Assembly: GCA_017383945.1 (NCBI GenBank)
Contig: JAFNUQ010000113.1
Location: 1 to 6,118 of the forward strand
Length of the DNA stretch: 6,118 nt
From: Bacteroidales bacterium
GTDB lineage: Bacteria > Bacteroidota > Bacteroidia > Bacteroidales > UBA932
Direction of reading: 5' to 3'
Both the position numbers and the translations under genes were made by a program. The stretch's first letter is position 1. Each line of letters starts with the position of its first letter. The notes below the pieces were generated by a model. The model was not told where the DNA came from. It worked only from the letters and a program-made list of their open reading frames with translations, and ran no database searches. Of this stretch, positions 1 through 6,118 are shown in pieces.

Positions 1-532
1 CGATGATTACAGGGTATCTCCAATCCCTGCGGAGAAAATCCCAGCTCTTGATGGTGCCGGTATTGTCGTTGAATCTAAGTGCCAGCTTATGAGCACAGTC
101 AATCATTGTCTGCGCATATTTATCTTCCTCTCCAGTGAGCCTGAGTCCGTTTCCAAAACTGCAATTGATCTGGAAACCGATATCGTGATCGGTCTTTCTA
201 TCTTTCAGCTGAGCCAGCGGAAGAGTATACTTCTCGGCAAGGTCTCTGATGGCCTGGTCGCCAGTATGCTCGTAGATGAGCCAGAGTGTGCCAGGGTAAA
301 ATCCTGTGCACCACCAGCCGATGTCGGATGTCCTTAGACTGCCGTCAGGGTTGGTGCTGCGAGGAAATGCAGTTACTTCCTGCTGGTTTAGTGTCTGGTC
401 TATAGCTATGTATTTTTCCACAGCTAAATCCATCACTCTTTCTGTCAGTTGTTCAAAACTTTCTTGCTTGGGAGCGCAGCTGCAAAGTATCAGTGCAATT
501 GCTGCAAACAGGTATAGTCTTTTTGTACTCAT
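1..532 (-). CDS. GH88 unsaturated glucuronyl hydrolase, lipoprotein (partial, C-terminus missing)
   Basis: Reading the minus strand from the ATG at 532-530 gives 177 residues without a stop, so the gene continues past base 1. GH88 enzymes remove the 4,5-unsaturated uronic acid that polysaccharide lyases leave at the non-reducing end of oligosaccharides. Residues 1-19 form a lipoprotein signal: charged start (K4, R5), hydrophobic core and lipobox LCSC with C19 as the lipidated cysteine, so the enzyme should be membrane-anchored. Family marks are DIGWWCTGFYPGTLW at 70-84 (aromatic barrel helix) and TDHDIGFQINCSFGNG at 114-129, where D117 matches the first catalytic Asp (D88 of the Bacillus GL1 enzyme). 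The second catalytic Asp (D149) lies 61 residues later in that enzyme, which here is residue 178; only the first base of that codon (G) is in the window, just after YPVII. About 45% of a usual length near 400 residues is visible. The substrate is not determined. Family call is firm. Confidence 0.9.
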   Translation of the reverse strand, partial: MSTKRLYLFAAIALILCSCAPKQESFEQLTERVMDLAVEKYIAIDQTLNQQEVTAFPRSTNPDGSLRTSDIGWWCTGFYPGTLWLIYEHTGDQAIRDLAEKYTLPLAQLKDRKTDHDIGFQINCSFGNGLRLTGEEDKYAQTMIDCAHKLALRFNDNTGTIKSWDFLRRDWRYPVII

Positions 533-537
533 AAATG

Positions 538-545
538 CAAACTTA
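538..545 (-). promoter_or_regulatory. Candidate Bacteroidota -7 box (TAAGTTTG) for the GH88 gene
   Basis: On the minus strand TAAGTTTG matches the Bacteroidota -7 consensus TAnnTTTG exactly. It is followed by five bases (CATTT) and then the GH88 ATG. No TTG-type -33 element is seen at the usual spacing of about 19-21 bases: the nearest TTG motifs are about 12 and 33 bases upstream. The box overlaps the palindrome TTAATTAA (543-550). If it is used, transcription would begin at or next to the start codon. The match is short and the region AT-rich, so it could be chance. Confidence 0.4.
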
Positions 546-612
546 ATTAATTTATTCCAATCTATGCACTTCTGCAGCCAAAATGTTGTTAGGTGATGTA
601 AACAAAAAATTT

Positions 613-620
613 TATCTTTG
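613..620 (+). promoter_or_regulatory. Candidate Bacteroidota -7 box (TATCTTTG) for the four-gene operon
   Basis: TATCTTTG matches the Bacteroidota -7 consensus TAnnTTTG exactly and lies six bases before the ATG at 627. A TTG at 586-588 could be the -33 element, but its spacer of 24 bases is longer than the usual 19-21. Start-site spacing known for this promoter class would place transcription initiation around 625-628, giving a leaderless or nearly leaderless message. This is the only intergenic stretch before the plus-strand gene run, so it is the likeliest promoter for all four genes. Confidence 0.5.
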
Positions 621-626
621 TCTAAT

Positions 627-1325
627 ATGATGACAGCAGCAGAAATTAAATATATTAAGAGCCTAAAGGAAAAAAAGTTCCGCGATTCCAGCGGGCTGTT
701 TGTGGTTGAGGGAGAGAAGATGGTTGCTGAGGCTCTCGCATCTGACTTTAAGGTGCGTCAAGTGATACGTGTTGAAGATGTGGGAGAAAATACTATGTCT
801 CGCATCAGCGGACTGACCTCTCCGCCACCTGTATTGGCTGTTGTCGAGCAGAAACGCTCGCATTGTGCTGAGCTTGCAGAGGGACTTTGTCTAGCACTGG
901 ATTCCGTTAGGGATCCGGGTAATATGGGCACTATAATTCGCTTGGCGGACTGGTTTGGAGTGAAGACAATCTACTGCTCAGATGATTGTGTCGAGGTCTA
1001 TAATCCCAAGGTCGTGCAGGCTTCAATGGGATCTGTCTTCAGAATCAATATAGTTGTATGTGACTTGTTGCAGCTTTGTTCCCGTTTTAAGGATGCCGGT
1101 AGAAAAATCTATGGTACATTCCTCGATGGTAGCAATATTTACCAAAGCAATCTGGAGGATAATGCATTGATCGTGATGGGAAATGAATCCAATGGTATCA
1201 GTCTTGCTGTAAGGAATCAGGTTGATGCACGCGTGCTTATCCCTTCTTTTGGTGGCAGTAAGGCAGAGAGCCTTAATGTGGGAGTGGCTACTGCAGTGGT
1301 GCTGTCAGAGTTCAGACGCAGATGA
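627..1325 (+). CDS. TrmH/SpoU-family RNA 2'-O-methyltransferase
   Basis: This is a 232-residue SPOUT enzyme that transfers a methyl group from S-adenosylmethionine to a ribose 2'-hydroxyl in rRNA or tRNA, in the cytoplasm. Residues about 5-80 resemble the L30e-like substrate-binding domain of RlmB/TrmH relatives (FVVEGEKMVAEAL at 25-37). The catalytic SPOUT domain follows with all three SpoU motifs: DPGNMGTIIRLADWFG at 96-111 with catalytic-type R105, IVMGNESNGIS at 182-192, and LIPSFGGSKAESLNVGVATA at 204-223, which forms the SAM-binding knot. Motif 3 reads SLNVG where SLNVS is commoner; a mild variation. I chose ATG 627; an adjacent ATG at 630 is equally possible. A TTG at 618 is in frame but lies inside the candidate -7 box. 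The stop overlaps the tamL start. The target nucleotide cannot be read from the sequence: rlmB is one possibility, but close paralogues modify other sites. Confidence 0.92.
   Translation: MMTAAEIKYIKSLKEKKFRDSSGLFVVEGEKMVAEALASDFKVRQVIRVEDVGENTMSRISGLTSPPPVLAVVEQKRSHCAELAEGLCLALDSVRDPGNMGTIIRLADWFGVKTIYCSDDCVEVYNPKVVQASMGSVFRINIVVCDLLQLCSRFKDAGRKIYGTFLDGSNIYQSNLEDNALIVMGNESNGISLAVRNQVDARVLIPSFGGSKAESLNVGVATAVVLSEFRRR
1322..1325 (+). other. ATGA stop/start overlap between methyltransferase and tamL
   Basis: The methyltransferase ends in TGA at 1323-1325 and tamL begins with ATG at 1322-1324, sharing ATGA. Such overlaps usually mean that ribosomes finishing the first gene re-initiate on the second. 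It supports co-transcription of the two genes and fixes the tamL start, since the signal peptide begins exactly there. Confidence 0.8.
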
Positions 1326-3475
1326 GAAGATATCTATACATATTGGCGGCGATGTTGCTCGTTACTTCCTGCAGTACTACTAAGTTGCTGTCGGAAGGAC
1401 AGTTCCGTCTAGCTGAAAATGAGATAGCTATAGAGAGCTCAGACAAGCTCAGTAGCAGTGAGTTTACTCCTTATCTCAAGCAGCAAGCCAATACCTCTCT
1501 GATATTTGGTTGGAATCCTGCTCTCAATATTTATAACTGGTCCAATGGCAGTGGCGACGGTATCAATGCATTGTGGCAAGCTATAGGCCAGGCTCCCGTG
1601 GTTTTTGACGAGTCTCTGGTGGCTCAGAGTAAGGACAATATTTTAGTCCATTTAGGAAATCTGGGCTATTATAACGCCAGCGTAGACTCGGAAATTCAGT
1701 TAAAGGATAAGCTGGCCAAGGTAAAATATACGATCAAGACAGGTAAACGCAAGAAGATAGATAAAATCATATATGATGTGCCGTCAGGTCAGTTTGCGGA
1801 GGATTTTTATGCTGATACTGTAAATGTCTCTGTGCGTCCCGGCGACTATCTCAATGATGAAATCCTAGAGCAGGAGTCTGTCAGAGGTGCAGAGCATTTC
1901 CGTAGGCTTGGATATTATTCTTTCAATAAGAATCATTATTTCTTTGAGGCAGATACTCTTGGTGATAGTAATATCCTGTACTACAGGGTCAGAGAGTATA
2001 CTAGAAATGAGCCGGCGTCGGCAAGTGAGCCGCTTCGCAAATATTATTTCAACGATGTGAGCATTTCGCACGATGCCGATATCAAACTCAAACCCAAGCT
2101 GTTGAAGCGTCTCAATAGTATTCTTCCCGGAGATATCTATAACGAAGATGTGGTAAATACAAGCTATAATCGTCTTGCGTCTCTAAATGTGTTTGGTGCT
2201 GTAAATGTCGAGACTGAGGCTGTAGATACAAATCTTGTCAATTGCAGTGTGCAGTTAAGCGGTGCGAATATGCTTGGTTTCAAGGCCAATGCCGAGATGT
2301 CTTCAAATTCTTCAGGACTTTTTGGAATTTCGCCTCAGCTGACATTCTTCCATAGAAATCTTTTTGGCGGTGGTGAGAGACTTAATCTTGGTTTTACCGG
2401 TAATTGGCAATCACGCCCGGGCACAGCAGTAAGCTCACTTGAAGTCGGTGTCTCTGCCGGCTTGAGCCTTCCAAACCTTTGGCTGCTCAATCCAAAGAAA
2501 AGTGAAAACCGCTATGTCCCTCGCACAGAGATCAATGCTTCGTTTAACTATCAGAACAGACCGGAATATAGAAGAAATGTAGCAAGTTTCTCTTATGGCT
2601 ACTCGGGTCGCTTCGGAGAAAAGCTTTACTATCAGATTTATCCTTTGAAGTTCAGCCTTGTCAATCTTCACGAGTTGAGTGAGAACTTCTATGATATGCT
2701 TCTTGAAAATCCTTATCTATGGGATTCTTTCAAAGATCAGACAGATCTAGGATTGGGTGCACAATTGTATTACACCAGCGACAACAGCATCGTGCCCAAG
2801 TCTTCATATCATTTTGTGAGGTTGAATTTTGATAGCTCAGGTAATTTCCTCTCTTTGTTCAACAGACATCTCCCGCTTAGCGGACAGGGGACAGAGCGTC
2901 TTTTCCTGGGACTTCCATATCAGCAATATCTTAGAGCAGATCTTTCTGTGGGTAAGACCTTCAGCTTTGATGTAGATAATAGGCACGCGCTGGCAATGCG
3001 CCTACACGCTGGTATAGGTAATGCCTATGGCAATTCTAACGCGCTGCCGTTTGAGAAACAGTTCTATGTCGGAGGAGCAAGCAGTATGCGAGGCTGGCAG
3101 GTGAGGACTTTAGGTCCCGGCTCTGACAAGATGGAGGATATCTTCCTGATTCCAAGCCAGACCGGTGATGTGAAGTTTGAGTTTGATATGGAATATAGAT
3201 TCAAGATGTTCTGGAAGCTTGAAGGTGCATTGTTTGCCGAGGCTGGAAATGTCTGGATTCTAGATGATATAAAAGATCATTTTGATCCTCATACCATCGC
3301 CGCAGACTGGGGCCTGGGTGTGAGAATGAATCTTGATTTTATTTTGATTAGAGTTGATGCAGGTTTTAAGCTACACGATCCATCTAGAGCAGCGGGATCA
3401 AGATGGCTGACTCCTCGTCAATGGTTTGATAGTAATGGAGCTGCCGTGCACTTCGGTGTGGGTTATCCGTTTTAA
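1322..3475 (+). CDS. tamL: TamL: translocation and assembly module lipoprotein (BamA/TamA family outer-membrane protein)
   Basis: This 717-residue Omp85-superfamily protein is the Bacteroidota lipoprotein version of TamA, thought to work with the inner-membrane-anchored TamB in outer-membrane assembly. The N-terminus is a lipoprotein signal with lipobox VTSC and C17 as the lipidated residue; classical TamA and BamA lack this anchor. Residues about 20-310 are periplasmic with POTRA-like repeats: turns such as LGNLGYYNASV near 111-121, RLGYYSF near 195-201 and ASLNVFGAVNV near 286-296. From about 320 the sequence alternates as in a beta barrel (LFGGGERLNLGFTGNW at 347-362). The conserved loop-6 motif of the superfamily is present as GGASSMRGW at 584-592, with R590 the key arginine. 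The chain ends FGVGYPF, a terminal-aromatic beta-signal recognised by BAM. The start overlaps the methyltransferase stop (ATGA), implying translational coupling. No tamB is visible downstream. BamA is less likely because of the lipobox and the divergent POTRA region. Confidence 0.87.
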   Translation: MRRYLYILAAMLLVTSCSTTKLLSEGQFRLAENEIAIESSDKLSSSEFTPYLKQQANTSLIFGWNPALNIYNWSNGSGDGINALWQAIGQAPVVFDESLVAQSKDNILVHLGNLGYYNASVDSEIQLKDKLAKVKYTIKTGKRKKIDKIIYDVPSGQFAEDFYADTVNVSVRPGDYLNDEILEQESVRGAEHFRRLGYYSFNKNHYFFEADTLGDSNILYYRVREYTRNEPASASEPLRKYYFNDVSISHDADIKLKPKLLKRLNSILPGDIYNEDVVNTSYNRLASLNVFGAVNVETEAVDTNLVNCSVQLSGANMLGFKANAEMSSNSSGLFGISPQLTFFHRNLFGGGERLNLGFTGNWQSRPGTAVSSLEVGVSAGLSLPNLWLLNPKKSENRYVPRTEINASFNYQNRPEYRRNVASFSYGYSGRFGEKLYYQIYPLKFSLVNLHELSENFYDMLLENPYLWDSFKDQTDLGLGAQLYYTSDNSIVPKSSYHFVRLNFDSSGNFLSLFNRHLPLSGQGTERLFLGLPYQQYLRADLSVGKTFSFDVDNRHALAMRLHAGIGNAYGNSNALPFEKQFYVGGASSMRGWQVRTLGPGSDKMEDIFLIPSQTGDVKFEFDMEYRFKMFWKLEGALFAEAGNVWILDDIKDHFDPHTIAADWGLGVRMNLDFILIRVDAGFKLHDPSRAAGSRWLTPRQWFDSNGAAVHFGVGYPF

Positions 3476-3485
3476 CTGATTTTCT

Positions 3486-4778
3486 ATGAAATATATTGTA
3501 TATCAGGCGCTTGCGCGACTTTGGGGTAAAGGAAAGCTATCTAGCTGGGATGCAAAGACACTTAAGTACATAAATTCAATGGGTGTTGATTTTCTGTGGC
3601 TCACAGGTATCCCTAGACACTCTACAGGAAAAAGTTTTGTCAAAGGCGATCCTGGCTCGCCATATTCGATCAGCGATTGGTTTGATATCAATCCTTATCT
3701 TGCTGACAATCCGGATCAGGTATTTGACGAGTTTGATAAGCTGGTCAAGAGGGTACATAAATATGGCCTTAAGCTGATTATTGACTATATTCCAAATCAC
3801 GTTTCTCCGGATTATCAGGGAAAGATAGTACGCCATAATTATTGTGATGGTGACTGGACCGATACATTGAAAAACGACTGGTCAAACCCACAGACACTTG
3901 AGGCAATGAAGGAAATTCTTTCGTTCTGGGCTGCAAAGGGCGTAGACGGCTTCCGTTGTGATATGGTTGAACTCGTTCCTGCCGACCAGCTTGGCGAGTT
4001 GATCAAAACAACAAAAGCATCTTATCCTGATCTCATTTTCATAGCAGAGGCCTATTCCAAGGATAATTATCGTCATTATATTGAGAAGGTGGGTTTTGAC
4101 TATCTATATGATAAGTCGGGACTTTATGATAGCCTTGTGTCCATCTGCAAGCACGGTAGCACAGCAAGGTCACTGACCTGGAACTGGCAGTGGCTTTCTG
4201 ATATGCAGCCTAAGATGCTCAATTTCCTGGAGAATCACGATGAGCAGAGGGCTGCCTCATCTGAAATATTTGGCTCTGCGGCGTCTAGTTTTGCAGCGCT
4301 GGGCCGCTCGTTGCTTTTCAATGAGGCTGCTTTTATGATTTACTTTGGCCAGGAGGCTGGCGAATCTGCTCCTGAGAGTGACAACGCAAGGACATCCATC
4401 TTCAATTGGTCTAAGCCTGAGGGATTATCTGCACTCTATCAATATGTCTGCAAAGGCAAGGAACTTCCGGAAGAGAGGGCTCAGATATTCAAGCGCTATC
4501 AGGAGCTTCTGGGGCTGGCTCAGCTTCCTGTATTTAAGGAAGGTAAGACCTGGGATCTCTGCTATTGCAACCAGAATATGCCTGGCTTTGATGTTGACAA
4601 GCATTTTGCGTTCTTGCGTTATGATGATCAGAGCTGCTATTTTGTGCTTTGTAATTTCTCTAGATTCCCTGCTTCTGTGCGCCTGTGGATACCGGAAGAA
4701 CTCCACAATATCACAGGCTGCCCGACAATAGATGCGGATGCTCCTTCGCGTGATGTAACTGTCATAAAATTAAGATAA
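3486..4778 (+). CDS. GH13 alpha-amylase-family enzyme, cytoplasmic
   Basis: This 430-residue GH13 enzyme should act on alpha-linked glucose polymers or oligosaccharides by the retaining mechanism. All four family motifs are intact: region I DYIPNH at 100-105; region II GFRCDMVEL at 155-163 with nucleophile D159; region III FIAEAY at 185-190 with acid/base E188; region IV FLENHDEQR at 247-255 with D252 as transition-state stabiliser. The (beta/alpha)8 barrel spans about 1-325 and a small C-terminal domain covers about 330-430. Domain B, between the region I and region II strands, is short: only about 50 residues separate H105 from G155. There is no signal peptide, so the enzyme is predicted cytoplasmic, unlike the exported or anchored products of tamL, the lyase and the GH88 gene. 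It begins 10 bases after tamL and ends one base before the lyase, so it sits inside the operon. Hydrolase versus transglycosylase, and the exact substrate, cannot be decided from the motifs. Confidence 0.92.
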   Translation: MKYIVYQALARLWGKGKLSSWDAKTLKYINSMGVDFLWLTGIPRHSTGKSFVKGDPGSPYSISDWFDINPYLADNPDQVFDEFDKLVKRVHKYGLKLIIDYIPNHVSPDYQGKIVRHNYCDGDWTDTLKNDWSNPQTLEAMKEILSFWAAKGVDGFRCDMVELVPADQLGELIKTTKASYPDLIFIAEAYSKDNYRHYIEKVGFDYLYDKSGLYDSLVSICKHGSTARSLTWNWQWLSDMQPKMLNFLENHDEQRAASSEIFGSAASSFAALGRSLLFNEAAFMIYFGQEAGESAPESDNARTSIFNWSKPEGLSALYQYVCKGKELPEERAQIFKRYQELLGLAQLPVFKEGKTWDLCYCNQNMPGFDVDKHFAFLRYDDQSCYFVLCNFSRFPASVRLWIPEELHNITGCPTIDADAPSRDVTVIKLR

Positions 4779-4779
4779 T

Positions 4780-6118
4780 ATGCTTCTTGTTGCTCTGCTC
4801 AGCCTGCTGATTTCTTTTACTGGTATTACAGATCATCCAAGGTTGCTTCTGCCTCAAGGCGAAGAACAACTCGTGTTGCAGGCGGTAGAGGCAGATGAAG
4901 GAATTGCAAAGGTGCATCAGGGTATTCTGGAGCAAAGCGAAGCCTTTCTGACCAGTAGTCCGGTGATTTATAAAAAAGAAGGCAAGCGCTTGCTTTTTGT
5001 TTCTCGAGAGGCATTGAAGCGCATCTTCTATCTTTCCTATTCTTACCGTATGACAGGTGAGGAAAGGTATGCTGCACGCGCTGTGCAGGAAATGCTGCAG
5101 GTCTGCAGTTTTGCGGACTGGAATCCTTCGCATTTTCTGGATACAGCTGAGATGGCTCTTGGTGTTGCAATCGGCTATGACTGGCTTTATGACTATATGA
5201 GTGAAGAAGACAGGGCTGTTGTGCGCAAGGGATTGATTGATAATGCTTATTCGGAGGCAACTGGAAGATTTACAGGCTTTTATAAAAATGCCAATAATTG
5301 GAATCAAGTCTGTAATGCCGGACTTCTCTATGCTGCTCTTGCTTTGTATGAGGATACGCCGGAAGAGTCTCAGGCCCAGATAAAGCGTTGTATTGATTCA
5401 AATCCAGTAGCCTTGACCTGCTATGGTCCGGATGGTGCATATCCGGAAGGTTTTAACTATTGGGGCTATGGAACTTCTTTCCAGGTGCTCTTGATTGAGG
5501 CATTGCAGACTGCGCTAGGAGATGACTATGACCTGAGTGAGGCTCCGGGTTATCTGAAGTCCGCATATTTCCTGCAGATGGCTTCTGCTCCGAGCGGTAA
5601 GGTATGGAATTTCTATGATGCTAGAGAGCAGACATCCTGCAATATGATGTTGTATTGGTTTGCTGCTCAGCTTGGTGATCCAAGTGTGATATATCTTGAG
5701 CAGCAACGTCTGCGTGAGCTTCCGCAGGGCTTTGCCGGCGAGAGCGGAGAGGATTATTTTGCAGAGCATCGATTGTTGCCGTGTCTGCCGATTTTTGCCC
5801 GCAAGATGGATCTCTCTAGAAACGCTTTGCCACAGCAAAAGTTCTTTGTAGCTGAAGGTGGCAATACTCCTTTATTTATCTACCGTCAGGGTTGGAAGAG
5901 CAGAGAGGATGTATATATGGCAGTAAAGGGAGGTTCTGCTTCAACTTCACACGCCCATATGGATGCTGGCAGCTTTATCTATGAGAAGGATGGGGAGAGA
6001 TGGGTGATGGATCTTCCAATGCAGGAGTATATCACTCTTGAGAGTAAGGGACTAGATATCTGGAATATTAGGCAGGATAGTGATCGCTGGGATGTGTTCC
6101 GTATGGGAAATGACTCGC
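4780..6118 (+). CDS. Heparinase II/III-family polysaccharide lyase, exported (partial, C-terminus missing)
   Basis: The frame is open for 446 codons to the window edge. The first residues (MLLVALLSLLISFTG) are hydrophobic and look like a short signal peptide, although they lack the usual lysine or arginine; an in-frame TAA at 4771-4773 excludes a longer start. The mature part begins near DHPRLLLP (18-25), as in this family. An alpha/alpha-toroid region spans about 70-350, with NNWNQVCNAG at 172-181 and YPEGFNYWGYGTSF at 221-234. The heparinase II/III-like beta domain starts near 355, with GSASTSHAHMDAGSF at 385-399. By analogy with Pedobacter heparinase II, Y227 or Y230 and H391 are candidate catalytic residues, H393 and D411 candidate metal ligands, and an Asn at 172-175 a candidate charge neutraliser. 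Such enzymes cleave uronic-acid polysaccharides (heparan sulfate, alginate and others) by beta-elimination. The polysaccharide-lyase family and substrate cannot be fixed here. It lies one base after the GH13 stop. Confidence 0.85.
   Translation, partial: MLLVALLSLLISFTGITDHPRLLLPQGEEQLVLQAVEADEGIAKVHQGILEQSEAFLTSSPVIYKKEGKRLLFVSREALKRIFYLSYSYRMTGEERYAARAVQEMLQVCSFADWNPSHFLDTAEMALGVAIGYDWLYDYMSEEDRAVVRKGLIDNAYSEATGRFTGFYKNANNWNQVCNAGLLYAALALYEDTPEESQAQIKRCIDSNPVALTCYGPDGAYPEGFNYWGYGTSFQVLLIEALQTALGDDYDLSEAPGYLKSAYFLQMASAPSGKVWNFYDAREQTSCNMMLYWFAAQLGDPSVIYLEQQRLRELPQGFAGESGEDYFAEHRLLPCLPIFARKMDLSRNALPQQKFFVAEGGNTPLFIYRQGWKSREDVYMAVKGGSASTSHAHMDAGSFIYEKDGERWVMDLPMQEYITLESKGLDIWNIRQDSDRWDVFRMGNDS

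Noticed and set aside
543..550. TTAATTAA palindrome as a possible operator.
   Set aside because: It is only eight bases in an AT-rich intergenic stretch and unrepeated nearby, so chance is a sufficient explanation.
89..596. Plus-strand open frames at 89-337 and 306-596.
   Set aside because: They lie opposite the GH88 gene, whose protein carries clear family motifs. Their translations show no recognisable domain, and the second runs out of the gene into the divergent promoter region.
618..626. TTG at 618 as the start of the RNA methyltransferase, adding three residues.
   Set aside because: This TTG is the end of the TATCTTTG promoter-like box, and two ATG codons follow at 627 and 630. The extra residues add no family similarity.
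3476..3485. A possible promoter or terminator between tamL and the GH13 gene.
   Set aside because: The gap is 10 bases, with no hairpin and no exact TAnnTTTG box found just upstream of the GH13 start.
4345..4731. A 128-codon plus-strand open frame within the GH13 gene.
   Set aside because: It is an out-of-frame shadow of the GH13 C-terminal half, which is intact in its own frame. The translation is Arg- and Leu-rich and resembles no known family.
4762..5307. A 181-codon minus-strand open frame, with another at 4826-5260, antisense to the lyase.
   Set aside because: The plus strand encodes recognisable lyase sequence throughout. The antisense translations are rich in Cys, His, Ser and Gln, with no recognisable family, as expected of a shadow frame.
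5515..5838. A 107-codon minus-strand open frame.
   Set aside because: It is antisense to the toroid region of the lyase and has no domain or promoter of its own.

Overview
The window looks like chromosome of a member of the Bacteroidota, most likely order Bacteroidales. Four things point there: candidate promoter boxes of the TAnnTTTG type, no obvious Shine-Dalgarno sequences before the starts, a TamL-type lipoprotein form of the outer-membrane assembly protein TamA, and a GH88 lipoprotein together with a heparinase II/III-type lyase. Genus and species cannot be named from this sequence.

Layout. Bases 1-532 hold the N-terminal part of a minus-strand lipoprotein of family GH88 (unsaturated glucuronyl hydrolase); it runs off the left edge. 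A divergent intergenic region of about 94 bp (533-626) carries one TAnnTTTG-like box on each strand, each only 5-6 bases from the ATG it faces. The rest is a tight plus-strand run of four genes: a TrmH/SpoU-family RNA 2'-O-methyltransferase (627-1325), TamL (1322-3475, overlapping by 4 bases), a cytoplasmic GH13 alpha-amylase-family enzyme (3486-4778) and an exported heparinase II/III-family lyase (from 4780, open at the right edge). The gaps are -4, 10 and 1 base, with no terminator visible between them, so one transcript is likely.

How the genes fit together. The two outer genes form a plausible pathway pair: the lyase would cut a uronic-acid polysaccharide by beta-elimination, leaving unsaturated uronyl ends, which GH88 enzymes remove. 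The middle genes are of another kind: RNA modification, outer-membrane biogenesis and cytoplasmic alpha-glucan metabolism. No SusC/SusD pair, regulator, sulfatase or tamB is visible, so this is not a canonical polysaccharide utilisation locus within the window. No RNA gene, mobile element, CRISPR array or long repeat was seen. I see no clearly undescribed system. The most notable points are the juxtaposition of uronan-degrading and housekeeping genes, and the promoter boxes that suggest leaderless or nearly leaderless transcripts.
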